Source of the DNA: Amoeboaphelidium protococcarum
Lineage: Eukaryota > Aphelidiomycota > Aphelidea
DNA length: 64,000 nt
Assembly: GCA_023515745.1 (NCBI GenBank)
Contig: JALECJ010000001.1
Span: forward strand, 682,001 to 746,000
Direction of reading: 5' to 3'
Position numbers and translations under genes: made by a program. Below, in pieces: positions 1 through 11,802 of this stretch (position 1 is the first letter of the stretch; every line of letters begins with the position of its first letter). The notes beneath the pieces are model-generated. The model saw only the letters and a list, made by a program, of their open reading frames with translations. It did not search any database and was not told the origin of the DNA.

Positions 1-1256
1 TTCAACTTGGCAATACCACTATCATTCTTAAACTCAGTCTTACACCCAATAAATCCAGCCACCACAGTCATCTTATTCTGTGTCAACGTACCAGTCTTGT
101 CACTACAGACAGTGGTAGCATTACCCATAGTCTCACAAGCACTTAAAACACGCACAAGATTATTATCCTTCATCATTTTGATAATTCCATAAGCCAGCGC
201 AATGGTAACGGCCAGTGGAAGACCTTCAGGCACCACGACTACTATAATCACTGTAGAAACAACAACAATACCTACTATATTCTCAAGAATGATTGGACCC
301 TCATCCCAACCGTTAATACTTTGAGAAACCAGGTACTTTATGACTAGAATGACGAGTAATAACAAACTGACACTCACAGCAGTCTTTGCAATAGTCTCCA
401 CCAGACCATCCAATTTCACCTGCAGAGGCGTATCATCTTCCGGTATACGCAAGCCCATCATCAACTTTCCATTGAATGAATATTCACCGACACAGGTGAC
501 CAAGAACTGCCCGACACCTTCCGTGACCTTACTACCACTCAATATAAAAGGATCAAAATCAGCACCATCAGCATACGCAGAGTACGGAGTCTTGCGGATC
601 AAATCAGATTCACCAGTGGCAGAACTTTCGTCACAGTGCAAGTTATGACCAGACACCATAACACCATCCACATTGACAATATCACCAGGCTCTAGCAGAA
701 GTATGTCACCCACAACCACATCGAATATGGAGAGCATCTGCACATTACCACTTCGCAAACACTTCACTTCCCGATCTTCCTTCTTGGTGTTCAATTTCCT
801 AAACTAGGCCTCCTTCCTGTAATCATTCACAGCCTGCACAAGAACGACGATTAAAATGGAGATAAAGATCGCAAGTCCTTCTACCCAATGCGGCTCAGTC
901 GAAGTCTTATTAGGCCGCAGCTCCAAGAAGAGACCGACAGCAAGAGATATCACGGCGGCGACTGAGAGAACGATCAGAGTCTTATCATGCAATGCAATCC
1001 ACACCAAGCTTAGAAAGGTCTATGGCGGTTACTCAGGCAGCCTGTTCTCACCAAAATAGTCTTTCCTGATATTGATATCCTCTACTCCATCCTTATTAAG
1101 ACCAGTTTTCACATCAGATCGCAATGTTTGTTGCAATCCCTCAACACCGCCTAAGGAGTGTAGAGCAGACAAGTCTTTCGGGTCGAATAGAGCCTGCAAG
1201 TCTTCAATTTATAGAGGAAATTCATCCTCCGACGTTGGATCATATTGTAGTTCCAT
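1..1256 (-). CDS. Plasma-membrane-type Ca2+-ATPase, paralogue A (3' part outside window)
   Basis: P2B-type calcium pump that would export Ca2+ using ATP. Only the first ~418 codons lie in the window; the frame runs off the left edge at the stretch just after the phosphorylation site. The start ATG at 1256-1254 aligns with that of the full-length paralogue (5360-8794), and the two differ by a net two codons over this stretch. Visible parts are the first hydrophobic hairpin (around residues 80-135), the actuator domain with its TGES loop, the next membrane pair, and the DKTGTLT phosphorylation motif. In-frame TAG (806-804) and TAA (1211-1209) sit where the paralogue has CAG or TAG, so both are read as Gln. 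I see no frameshift. Confidence 0.93.
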
Positions 1257-1541
1257 AATTTAAGTGTAAGAATGACAAACTATACGCTATAAAAGATGAT
1301 TTATGAAGTACGCAAAGCTAAATAATCAATCAAGCTCCTGTACTTGAAGGACTAATAAATGGGAAATCGAAAAATTTACCATTCGTGCACCAGTATTTTT
1401 GAAAAAATTAATAAAAAATTCGACGTAAGGAGGAAGAGGAGGGAGAATTATAGAGGAAGATATTCTAATCATTTGATTTCATTACAGAGTATCATGAAGT
1501 GGCGTGAGTCTATTTATAAACTCCGGCATCGGCGAGAATGA

Positions 1542-3752
1542 TCAACTTTAACACTGTTTCGGAACAGGACCGCCTTCAAGCACGCATTTCGATCTTGTTC
1601 CACCGTTACAGCCTTGACTGATTCTGAGACCACAATTCTTACACTTTTTGTCTAAGCGCAGATTTTTCTACTATCCTGAGTCCGTTACGGTCGGAGTAAG
1701 ATCAGTCTGTCCACCCATTTAAGGCACCACCTCATTGCTGACGAATCCAACTTAGCGCACTGTTAAAGACGAAGATTATTCTACTACAGCAGGCTCCTCA
1801 TCGTCAACAATCGCATCCAAATCCAGCTGCTCATCAAGTTCTTCGGCTACAGGATTGGCCAACAGAGTGATCATTCTATCAGGGTAGAGCTACTTACTCT
1901 CACCAACAGCCGGAAAGTGATAATCCAAGGCTACAGTTGCACTTAGCTAATGTTTCACCATTTACAGAGACAATGAGTGGAAGCTGATCGCGTTCTTTCT
2001 AGTGAGAGCCTTCAAAAACGTCTTGTAATACGACTCCAAATGTTCTGGAAGCTTGCATGTGATTGCGATTCCGTCAGGCTTTGCCTTCAATCTGCCAGCA
2101 TTCCAGTCATCAGCAAACAACTTGTGGTCAATCTACTTAAACGTGCCGCGCATATATTTCGACACACTGACATTGAAACACTTAATCTCTTCGACGCTCT
2201 ATATTGGCAGATGAGGTATGAGAGTTTTCATTTTCACAGCCAAGTACTTCATGGATTCCGTATACTTCTCAATCCTTGGATCAGAGACACTCACATTGAC
2301 TTGCTAATCAGTGGAGACAACGGGCAAAATACCAAACGATTCGCCATGTAACTTCAACTAGTTGATAGGAGTCCACCAGTCATGAACAGACAGACCATAA
2401 ATCTTTTGCGTTATATCCTGAATCTTGTCAATCAAATCATGATCATAATGTCCAATAGTAGGAAATCCAGGACGATTCCTCTAAGATGCTCTTACATTAT
2501 AGCGATTCCTCAGAACAGCAGCTGCCAGATCAGCATACTTTGGTCCAGCATTCCAAGGTTATAACTTCATTGCCAGCTTCTAATGAACGGCACCTTCCAC
2601 ACTACTAGACCCACGAATACATCTGTACAAAGTTAGACCATCCTTGTCTTTACCTTTCTCATAATAAAGGGAAATGCCTTGAGGATCACTAAGACAGCCT
2701 CTGCCAGCGTGGATAAGTAGTTTGGCAAACTCCTCTTTGGCCACAGAATCCAGCAATGGCTTCCCACTATCAGGGTCCGTATACTTTTCCTGACTAAATT
2801 CCATCAATACATGCCGCAATCTTTCAACAAGAACAGGCGCAGGTGGAATTAATCTACGGACACGCTGCAGTATATAATCAGGTTTACTATACAGTACGTC
2901 GTCGTAATTCAGACCCTTCTAGTTTAGAACACGAGCAACGTCATTCGCATCCTCCTAATTGACAACAAAGATAGCGTCACGGAGTTAGGAGCAGAACTCA
3001 TACTGAAAAGCATGATGCCTTGGAATGCAAATTCTCTTCATAGCATGCCAAGCGTCTAATTTTACTCTAGAGCAACCATCACCAACAACAGGAAAAGATG
3101 CACAGTCAGTCAATTCAGTTTAAGGAGACTAGACTTCAGAATCAATTTCATTCATAATGGACGGCTGAGAGAACTGCTACTAACCAGATACGACTGTTTC
3201 ATAGATCAACAAAGAGGCTATAACATCTCTCGCTGCATATGTAATCTATAATTCTATTAGCTTTCTTGCGCTCCATTTCGAGACTCTTACACCTTCATCT
3301 TTATCAAGCTCAAAACCCAAAAACTACTGAGTGAGAGTACGCAGACTTACTTTAGCAGATGAAATAAGGCATTTATCTTTCGCAATCTTGGCAAGATCTT
3401 CCACAGATTCAACCACTTGATTATAATCTTACATCAAAAGTCTAGCATCATCGCCAACCTTACGACCGACCTTCTTAATGCTGGCATCGCGCATAAATAG
3501 AGACAGAATAGTTGGTATCTACTTCAGATGGCACAGTTGAATAATCAGCACTTTACTACCAGGAAAACACAACTACAGTACACTAACTTTACCTATCTTA
3601 CCTTAATTACCACTGTCCTTTAAATATTCCCATTCACAATCAAATCCAACTACAAAGTCTCGTCCATCTTCTGCTTACTTCATCTCATTGACCATGGAGC
3701 TAAATTAAACTTTTAGAGTCTATTAGTCGCTAACCACAAACACCTCACACAT
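1542..3752 (-). CDS. WRN/EXD2-like 3'-5' exonuclease with long C-terminal extension and zinc ribbon
   Basis: DEDDy-family 3'-5' exonuclease fold in the N-terminal ~230 residues: FDCEW carries the first two acidic residues (D38, E40), the segment around VGRKVGDDARLL is Exo II, and YAARDV is Exo III. This is the arrangement seen in WRN exonuclease and EXD2. About 500 further residues follow, including a conserved-looking block with RGSSSVEG and GHYDHDL, an acidic stretch and a C-terminal Cys cluster (CKNCG...GC...KC) like a zinc ribbon. I recall similar exonuclease-plus-RGTNxxEG proteins as multicopy families in fungal genomes, possibly mobile-element related; that is memory, not a search. The ATG at 3752 is the first in frame, but the frame is open about 230 nt further upstream, so an extra 5' exon is possible. 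It ends in TGA at 1544-1542. Confidence 0.8.
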
Positions 3753-4234
3753 ACCGACACCATGCAATGGCTTATGTAAGACACCTACTTGAAAGGATGG
3801 AAATACAGATTCATCAAACTGACGGTCTTGACAGCATATACTGTATTAGTATAAACTACTTTAGGAGTCTTCATACCATTGCTTCCAAGAGTGTTGTACA
3901 TTGCCTTAGGAGGCTGCGTGATATGCTGATGCGAGGTCGACTGAACAAAGCTCTAGGACCGAATCTCTTCATACTCATTTAATACCGTGTGAAATCTTCA
4001 AAAGTTTTAATACCACCTAACTATCCCAAATCGCGAGTGACTTTGAAGCTATGTTCAGCGCATATAACTTCTGCATCTCTTCTTTACTCTTCAAAATCAA
4101 AAAAATCCTTCTTTCTCGATATATATCATTAGCAACTTCATCATATATTTAGACTAGTCTCGGCGCGCGTTCTGCGCACCGATGAAGTTAAATATATAAG
4201 TGCTAAAAAGCTGCATTACACCATCTATGATAAT
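3753..4234. other. Intergenic stretch, possible upstream exon of the exonuclease gene
   Basis: About 480 bp with no gene I can support. On the minus strand the exonuclease frame stays open to about 3985 without an ATG. Two intron-like strings occur here, each with a TACTAAT/GACTAAT-like sequence just before AG, but they are only 35-36 nt long and give no better protein. The short inverted sequence AGACTAGTCT lies near 4151-4160. Confidence 0.4.
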
Positions 4235-5008
4235 TCATTTCATTTTGTCGCTCTCTCTCTCCTTTGCGCTTTCAGCCTTGGGCTCTTCATCATCCGACTA
4301 ATCTTCGTCAGATTAGTTACCATTTTGCTAACTATTTAGTTTAGTAAACCAGATCAGCCCCGCAGATTTTGATGAAGACTGTACACTGATACTTGCAGTA
4401 TTCACAATGTCTTCGATCCTTTTGGGTAGCTCCACAAAAAAAGACCGCAGCTATCCTGGCTGATTTCGTGTCCGGTCCAGCTTTCCAACTTGCCTGACAC
4501 GTTCAAGACGCTTTTTGGCTTGAAGCCTTGAATGAGGTTAATTAATCATACCTTTCAGCTAGGTAATTACGAGTAACACCAACTTTTTTGTTGTACTGGA
4601 AGATAGATACTCCAACGACAACCTTAACACCATCGCACTTTTTGATCGCACCGGTCAGGTTACATTACCAGCAGGAGCAAAGCTTAGAAACTGGGTTTCG
4701 ACAGGATAGCACTACGTCGAGTTAATCATAAGATTTCCATTCTTATGAATGGGTTCGGCGGTGATTTGGTAAAATCCTCCAACTTCAGGAGTGTACACGC
4801 AGAATTCCCAGCCTGACGCCTCATCGTTAGGACAAATAGACAATGCCAGTTCAGTATCAGATTTATTGAACGCAAATGTATAAGCAAAGCATATCAGAGG
4901 AAACCCATACTCATACCGCGTTTTAGGATCAGTATTCTTAGACTTTGGGACTGTTTGGATACCATCAATACCACTGAAGATAACATTTGCAACAAAGAGG
5001 CTTTTGAT
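4235..5008 (-). pseudogene. Broken or unresolved unknown gene (three overlapping open segments)
   Basis: Reading TAA/TAG as Gln, three consecutive minus-strand segments look coding but are in different frames: 5008 to 4655 (Cys- and aromatic-rich, secreted-protein-like), about 4665 to 4500, and about 4526 to 4235 (basic, then an acidic Ser/Asp/Glu-rich tail ending in TGA at 4237-4235). Joining them would need two introns of only 25-26 nt, or two small indels. The tested introns of this genome are 47 nt or longer, so I favour indels, meaning either a decayed gene or sequence errors. The first segment has no ATG and may need an upstream exon. I recognise no family. Confidence 0.35.
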
Positions 5009-5359
5009 TCAATTGATTGAACTATATTTAGATATTCAACCGATCGATGTGGGGAAAAAGTGAAGTGTTAGTTGAATGCGCTTTTATAACGCTGCTCTTT
5101 ACTTGAATAAGCAAGCTTTGTTTAGTCTGATTTAGTATCTCATAGCGTGGATGCAATTGGTTGTCAATCTGTGTAATCTGTCTCAGTGCCTTGTTTAGTA
5201 ATATGGAAGCCTGCTTTGGAAATTTATGAGCCTGATTCGTTATCTTTTCTCATTTCTAGTGGAACAAAAGCTTTTTATTTTGTGATTGATTGATGATGAT
5301 GACAAAAGAATTAAACTTTAATTTAATACTTTTATAAAACTTACATAGGGTGATGGTAA
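5009..5359. other. Intergenic, A+T-rich
   Basis: About 350 bp between the unresolved gene and the end of the full-length Ca2+-ATPase. It contains runs of A/T and a (GAT)n-like stretch near 5290-5300. I see no gene, RNA or repeat here. Confidence 0.5.
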
Positions 5360-8300
5360 TCATAGCAGTACTTCATGGCTGCTACTCATCGATGCCTACC
5401 CACGCCTGTTCGCTGTATGACTATGGTTATGATTATGATGATGAACATCCCCAGTTGAACCGCCTTGTTCATTTAGCTAGGAGCGAAGACTTCTTAACGC
5501 GACACTTTAAGGATCATCGTCGTGATGATGGGCATGTGCAGCTAGATTACTAGACTTTCTATCTTTAGTGCGGACATTATGGGACTACTTACGACTTCCA
5601 CGCGGTAGACTGTGAACCGAGTCAGAGTCGCGAGATTGGCGCGAAAGATCCAAATCGCGGTGAATAGCTTTAAACAGACTTAGACGTCGTTTGGATTAAG
5701 ACTATTCGTAAAACAATTGCTGCGATGGTGGAAGATTGAGCAAAGCCGCGCGAGGTTCCTCCTTCATACCAAAATTAAATCCACAAATCTTACAACCGTC
5801 ACCCGTAGGTAGGAAACGAATGATTGCAGCTATCGGGAATACCAACAGCCCACATATCAGAGACACCACCCACATCGCATTCGTAATCGGCACTGTATGG
5901 AACACTTCACCACCATAGTAAATGATCAATACCTAGGCGCCAACAATGAGGAACAAAAGGGGGATATAAAATTTATTCTTGAGAATACCCTTAAACACAT
6001 TGTAACTACCATCGATTCTTCTGCTGTTAAACTGGTTAAACAGAATCTCAAACAAAAACACATTATACACCAGAGCTCCAAGTTGATACTAGTCATAACG
6101 CTGACTTACATCCAATCTAAAAACAGCAGGACCGACAAAGAACAGTATCAGACAGGATGTAATGCAATACGCGGACTGGCCAAGTATCATTTTCCACATC
6201 TCGACAGTGATCAGCGGATCATTTTTGCTGTCTGGGAAACGATCTAAAATGTCTTCAGTTGGACGATCAGTCGCCAGAGTCAAGGCAGCAATAGATCCAA
6301 TGAGCATGTTGATCCAGAGCAATTATATAGCCGACAAGGCACTTTAGTTATTGGGACTAGCTATAGCGCTAACAAATACAATAGTCACGGCGGATATACT
6401 AATGGTCATTTAAAATTGAATGAACTTGCGCACAGAATCATTCACACTTCTTCCCCACATCATGGCTTTAAGGATGCTAGTAAAGTTGTCATCCATCAAT
6501 ATGATATCACTGGCTTCTTTACTAACCTCCGTACCTGTGATACCCATACTGAAACCAACATCAGCCATTTTCAAAGCTGGCGCATCATTAGTACCATCAC
6601 CAGTCACAGCTACAGTCTCGCCCATCTCCTTCAACTTACCAACTAGAATCTGCTTGTCGCCAGGACTAGATCTAGCTAGTACCTAGAGACGAGGTAATAT
6701 TTCTTTCATTTCCTTATCAGGCAAATTGCGAAATTATGGTCCTTCCATTATTACACCACCAGTAGTGTAAATTCCACACTTTTTGGCAATAGCAGTGGCA
6801 GTGTGCACATTGTCACCAGTCACCATGCGAACAAATACACCAGCCTTCTAGCATCTCTTCACCGCTTCAGGTACACCTTCACGCAGAGGATCTTCAATAC
6901 CAACCAAAAGTATCACGGCCAAGTCATGATGGCACATCTCTTCGAGCTACTCTGCAGCTTCCGCAGGCACTTCTTTACCAACATTTTTGGCTCCCACTAT
7001 ATCAATATACTAGCTCATAGGCATATCTTTAAAAGCAACCAAGATGGTACGAAGACTTTCATCGGCAAAACTCGATATCTTTCCAAGCATCTAGGCACGT
7101 AAAGAATCCGTGAAAGAAACCACTTTATACTGCACTGAGGCATTATCTTCCAAGACCATGATCTGACTAGCATACTTTAGCACAATCTCAGATGCACCTT
7201 TGACGTAGAATCTGACCGTGTCATCATTAATCTTGACCACAGTGCTCATACTCTTACGCTCACTACTGAACGGATACACCTGGAAAACAGACTTGTCAGT
7301 CGCCGCCTTATAAGAAGTATAGTCGTGTAAGCCCATCTTGACACAAAATTCCAGTAGCGCAGACTCTGTCTTATTACCCACAAAAGACTTGGCACCTTTC
7401 TAGTCAACCTCCTCAAATGCATTAGAGTTCATAACAACAGAATCTATCAGGAGATTTACATATTAAGGACCGCTGAATGGCTATGATTATACCTATCTAT
7501 ATTTAGTATCCAGCACGTCTTCCTCCTTCTCATTCAACTTCTTCTTTAACTTGGCGATACCACTATCATTCTTAAACTCAGTCTTACAACCTATAAATCC
7601 AGCCACCACAGTCATCCGATTCTGCGTCAAAGTACCAGTTTTATCACTACAGACAGTGGTAGCATTACCCATAGTCTCACAGGCACTAAGCACACGCACA
7701 AGATTATTATCCTTCATCATTTTGATAATTCCATAAGCCAGCGCAATGGTAACGGCCAGTGGAAGACCTTCAGGCACAGCGACAACAATAATAAGAACAG
7801 ACAGAACAAAAATCTTTATGAAGTTCTCAAATACTACTGGGCCCTCATCCCAGCCAGTAGAACTCTGTTGTATTATATACTTGATAACCAGAATCAATAG
7901 CAGTAAAAGACTGACACTTACTGCAATTTTGGCAATATTCTCTGCCAGTTCGTCCAGCTTTATCTACAGAGGTGTATCCTCAGATGGAACGCGCAAGCTC
8001 ATCATCACCTTCCCGCTGTAAGAGAACTCGCCAACACATGTTACAAGAAACTGGCCAACTCCCTCAGTAATTTTACCACCACCTAATATAAAAGGATCAA
8101 TATCGTCAGCATTTTCGACGTACGGAGCTTTTCTGATAATATCCGACTCTCCAGTGGCAGAACTTTCATCACAGCGCACATTATGTCCAGAGATGAGAAT
8201 GCCGTCCACATTCATAACATCACCGGGCTCAAGCAGGAGAATATCACCAACCACAATATCAAATACAGACAACATCTAAACCTATCCGCTACGCAAGCAC

Positions 8301-8794
8301 TTTACCAGACGATCCTCCTTCTTAGAATTCAATTTCCTAAACTGAGCCTCCTTTCTGTAATCATTCACAGCCTGTACAAGAACAACAATCAGAATAGAGA
8401 TAATAATAGCCAGTCCTTCTACCCAATGAGGCTCAGTGGACGTCTTATTAGGCCGCAGTTCCAAGAAGAGACCGACGGCAAGGGATATCACGGCGGCGAC
8501 TGAGAGAACGATCAGAGTCTTATCGTGCAAGGCAATCCACACTAACGATAGAAAGGTCTAAGGCGGTTACTCAGGCAGCCTGTTCTCACCGAAATATTCT
8601 TTCCTGGCATTAATGTCCTCCACTCCATCCTTATTAAGACCAGTTTTCACATCAGATCTCAGTGCCTACTACAATCCCTCAACACCGCCCAAAGAGTGTA
8701 GAGCAGCCAAGTCTTTAGGGTCAAAGAGAGCCTGCAAATCTTCAATCTAGAGTGGAAATTCATCCTCCGACTTGGGAGAATACTGAGGTTCCAT
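5360..8794 (-). CDS. Plasma-membrane-type Ca2+-ATPase, paralogue B (full length, 1144 aa)
   Basis: Complete P2B calcium pump: N-terminal cytosolic segment, two membrane hairpins, the PEGLPL motif of transmembrane helix 4, the phosphorylated Asp in CSDKTGTLT (about D384), the nucleotide-binding domain, TGDGTNDAP (about residues 731-739) and six C-terminal membrane helices. After the last helix a basic stretch ([14 protein letters not shown]) resembles a calmodulin-binding helix, followed by a His/Asn-rich tail. Length is typical of PMCA/Pmc1 proteins. All internal TAA/TAG codons fall at plausible Gln positions and the gene ends in TGA at 5362-5360. At residues 42-43 this copy has TAG TAG where paralogue A has CAA CAA, direct internal evidence for the code. 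The two copies are same-orientation duplicates about 7.5 kb apart. Confidence 0.97.
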
Positions 8795-9189
8795 AAATGA
8801 AGTTAAATTATAATAAACTCTATGCGATACTAAATGATATAAAGTAATAGGCAAAGTTGTATAGAACGGTAATCATTAAACTACCTGATGAGAATGAATA
8901 GAAGATCAGCCTGACTAATAAATAGGGGCGACGAAATGGCAAACAATGACGACGACGAGGGGGATCGATCTTTGTTTCACACAATCTCAATCAGTCGAAA
9001 TGGCAACCAACGGCTGTGAAACATGGACTCGCGTTCTTTATTCAAACATTTAACTACAACAGCACAACCAGCAATTTGGAACCGAGAAATAAAAAACGCT
9101 TTTACAATTAAAGCATTGCGTACATAGGTGGCATTTCTATTAAACTTCATGAAATGAGTTCCATGTATGTATCCTCATTTCTTACAACT
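8795..9189. other. Intergenic, probable promoter of paralogue B
   Basis: About 395 bp upstream of the Ca2+-ATPase B start. Two GTTTCA/TGAAAC-type hexamers occur (8974-8979 and near 9017), a motif that recurs in other intergenic regions of this window. No gene or RNA is evident. Confidence 0.4.
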
Positions 9190-9831
9190 TCAATCATTAT
9201 CAACCAGAGCGACCTCTTTGTAAAGAGGACGCGTTACATGAAATGACAAGCCAGAACTTCCTGTTTATACTATATCATCAAATTGAGCGTTTAGTTCACC
9301 CAAAATATCTTTAAGGAGAAGCTTTGTATGATGTTTCACAACTACATCAGTAAATAAAGTAACATCCGCATGGTAATAAAAAGAACTTGACCGGTGACCA
9401 CTTGTTCTCCAAGTGATAGTCACCCGGACACCGCTGATAAGTTTAGTCGCAGGAACTCCAGCGATTCGATTGTGAATAAACTACAGAGATTAGGACTTGA
9501 GTTCTTTGCTAAGATGACGTCCGGAAATCTTTACATTCAAGATATGAGTAACATTTCCACCACCTTGAACAACTTGTTTGATTTCATTTTGCAGACTGGA
9601 CACACTCCCCTCCTTCTTAGCTGTTGCCATTTCTCTTCGAAAATGAATTGTAGTTGGAAAGTGTTGAGAATATAAGACCGAGCGCGACCTAAAAAGACCC
9701 ATAGAGAAATATAAGAACTCTTGCAATTGCAGTAAATTACTTTTCCTCTTTGGACATACTTGGTTATCGGAGTTCTGATGGCAAATCCATAGAGTTGGAG
9801 CTGCCGCTTCTTTGTATTCCGACAATGCCAT
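9190..9831 (-). CDS. Hypothetical protein, 213 aa, strand not certain
   Basis: Minus-strand frame from ATG 9831-9829 to TGA 9192-9190, with in-frame TAA/TAG read as Gln. The second half (residues ~110-213) looks like a folded alpha/beta domain rich in hydrophobic and charged alternation, but I recognise no family. The frame is open upstream to about 10020 without another ATG, so a 5' exon may exist. The plus strand also has an open frame of ~190 codons across 9390-9959, because only TGA stops translation; the minus frame looks slightly more protein-like. No neighbour gives functional context. Confidence 0.4.
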
Positions 9832-10316
9832 GTACAAATGTATATGGGAACTTGTAGCGCTGGTCTGATGAATCTTAATCAATATAATACACTGTGGTGC
9901 TATATTCTTTGGGCAGATGAAAGTGGTTTGGTAATAGAAGATCAGAATATTCTTATATGATAATGAAAATGCTGGGGCGATGACCTCCCAAACTGCTTAT
10001 AGGACTGGGACTTGCTTTAATCAGTGTTCGTGCTAGAAACGATTCTGTCGTTATACCCTCCCATTTGTGGATTGAGTTGCCATTAATGAATTTACTTAAA
10101 ATGTATTGGCCAGTCTGATATTTATTAAGCTGTTCCCCTTGGGCAAAGCTGATCTCTTTGTGTGTAAAATGATATTATTAAGCGTTGGGACTTCAGTCGT
10201 GTTCGATATCCTTGTTTGATTGCATAATTTCGAATATTGTAATGGAGATATAGATGGTTACTTCTCGTAATTCTAGACATTAATTTTAACAAATAAGCAT
10301 CTTATCGGGACGTTAA
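9832..10316. other. Unresolved interval, possible 5' exon
   Basis: About 485 bp. The minus-strand frame of the 9190-9831 ORF continues in its first part, and a short ATG-started peptide lies near 10080 with a GT...CCCAG intron-like string after it, but the splice does not restore the frame. Nothing else recognisable. Confidence 0.3.
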
Positions 10317-11070
10317 TCACAACAGATTAACAGTCGAAATAGCAATGGCAATCAGCCTTCGACTGCGGATGTGACTATTGAGTCCTCTAGCCAGAATCGT
10401 ATCCTCCAATTCTGACACGCGTAGCTTGATATCTGCATCGGCCGTCTTAGTCGAGCGTATGGATTTCCCTGGAGGTTCCTCTTCGTCTTTGCCTGTCCAA
10501 TACTCTGGACAGTAAACTGTATCCATGCGTTTTACTGAGACTTTACTATTGTAACGCTTTACAATTGACGTGAAACAGTTCATACCATTACCTGATAAAA
10601 GAAAGTTTAATGGATTAGATGTAATGTCTTTCGAAAGATACTTAAAATTGGAGAGCATCATACACTGTGACGGTGTCTAAAAGAGTATCGTTGAGACTGC
10701 AAGCGCACTTACTGTCCATATCCGAAGGAACTGAATTCTGATGAGCAGGGCAATCTGTAATCTGAAGATTCTCTGGAGACCGAGGAGGACTCAAATATCG
10801 CATTCAAAGCAAATGCCAAAAGGACTATTGAGGTGAAGTCTGTGCAGTCGGTTGGAGCAGTAGGAAAGCGTGCAAAAGTTTAAGCTGATACGTCTGAGGT
10901 GACTTCCAATTAAAGCATAGAAAATGCCGCAGAAGAAGTTTACCCATCTTATCCGTGGCATTATCTTACTGGACTATCATATAGAGATTTAACAAATGCT
11001 TATGCATAAAGTGACGATTAAATATTTATTAAAAATTTGTTGAATATTTAAAATTCAGATTTCCTGATGT
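10317..11070. other. Coding potential on both strands, unassigned
   Basis: Minus strand: an ATG-started 114-aa frame ending in TGA at 10319-10317, with an acidic/basic middle (KDEEEPPGKSIRS). Plus strand: a frame open from 10695 into the repeat, with a very charged, low-hydrophobic region (10735-11010) that looks genuinely coding but lacks an ATG. A plus-strand ATG frame (from about 10458) runs up to 10736 and would join it only through a one-base shift near 10730. I cannot tell which strand is expressed. No family recognised. Confidence 0.3.
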
Positions 11071-11802
11071 CTTCTTCTTCTTCAAACAACTCTTGCTAGA
11101 TAATACAATCCAACATTATTGTACTCTATTAGTTTGTATCTGCTGGTCTATCTCGACTGCGATATGCCTCCCTCACTGCAGCCTGCCATTGCTACTATCG
11201 TCTCAAGCATCTACTGCGACCTTTGAAACAGTCCTATACTAGCTGCCTGCCTCTGTCTCCACTGCTCAGATCTGATGTTTCTGCACAGTCTTGTTCCTTA
11301 ACTGCATCTGCTTCTGGTTGTCTCCACTCTACTTGCCTGCTGATGTCGCTTCTTCCTCCTCCTGTACATCCGCCTCTCACTCTGTGGTCAGCTTGTTGTT
11401 TCCTGTTCCTCGTCTACCTGCTTTTGGCTGTAGGTTGATGGTGCTGCTCGATCCTATTCTCAACAATTGTCCCGTCATTGCGCTTACTCGGTACGCTTAT
11501 CTTTCAGACATCACTTTTTGTAGTGTTCATATAATGATAGGTGTTATGTGTAGGTGTGATAGTTCTCAGTGCGCAAGGTGTCTACTTTGTGTGTCTTAGT
11601 CAATGTACTCTGCGTATCGAGTGTACCTCGTCTCCTCCACTCACCATGGTTATGTCTTCAATCTGTATTCTCGGTAACATCTGCGGTCTATCTCGCTGAT
11701 GCTTCCGACTCTCTGTTGGTGCATATCGGTTCACTCATTTGATCTCTATAATACCTTTGAGTAAAGTCGCTACTCTAAGACGTTTGTAACAAAGACGACG
11801 AC

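Noticed and set aside
3850-3890. 36-nt intron with TACTAAT branch-like sequence upstream of the exonuclease
   Set aside because: Length is a multiple of three and removal gives no better N-terminus; shorter than every tested intron.
7-8542. Numerous plus-strand ORFs of 60-110 codons across the two Ca2+-ATPase genes
   Set aside because: They are antisense shadows of the pump genes; several begin with non-ATG codons and none has a family match.
9394-9959. Plus-strand open frame of ~190 codons opposite the 9190-9831 ORF
   Set aside because: Open mainly because only TGA stops; no in-frame ATG until 9513 and no recognisable domain. Left as an alternative to the minus frame, not annotated as a gene.
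11071-11470. Minus-strand coding frame in the left half of the repeat
   Set aside because: Open in copy 1 but interrupted by TGA in copy 2, with several frame-changing indels; no domain recognised.
11223-11599. Hydrophobic plus-strand ORFs inside repeat copy 1 and their counterpart in copy 2
   Set aside because: They end at TAG, not a stop in this code, and hydrophobicity follows from C+T-rich sequence. No evidence of selection on the protein.
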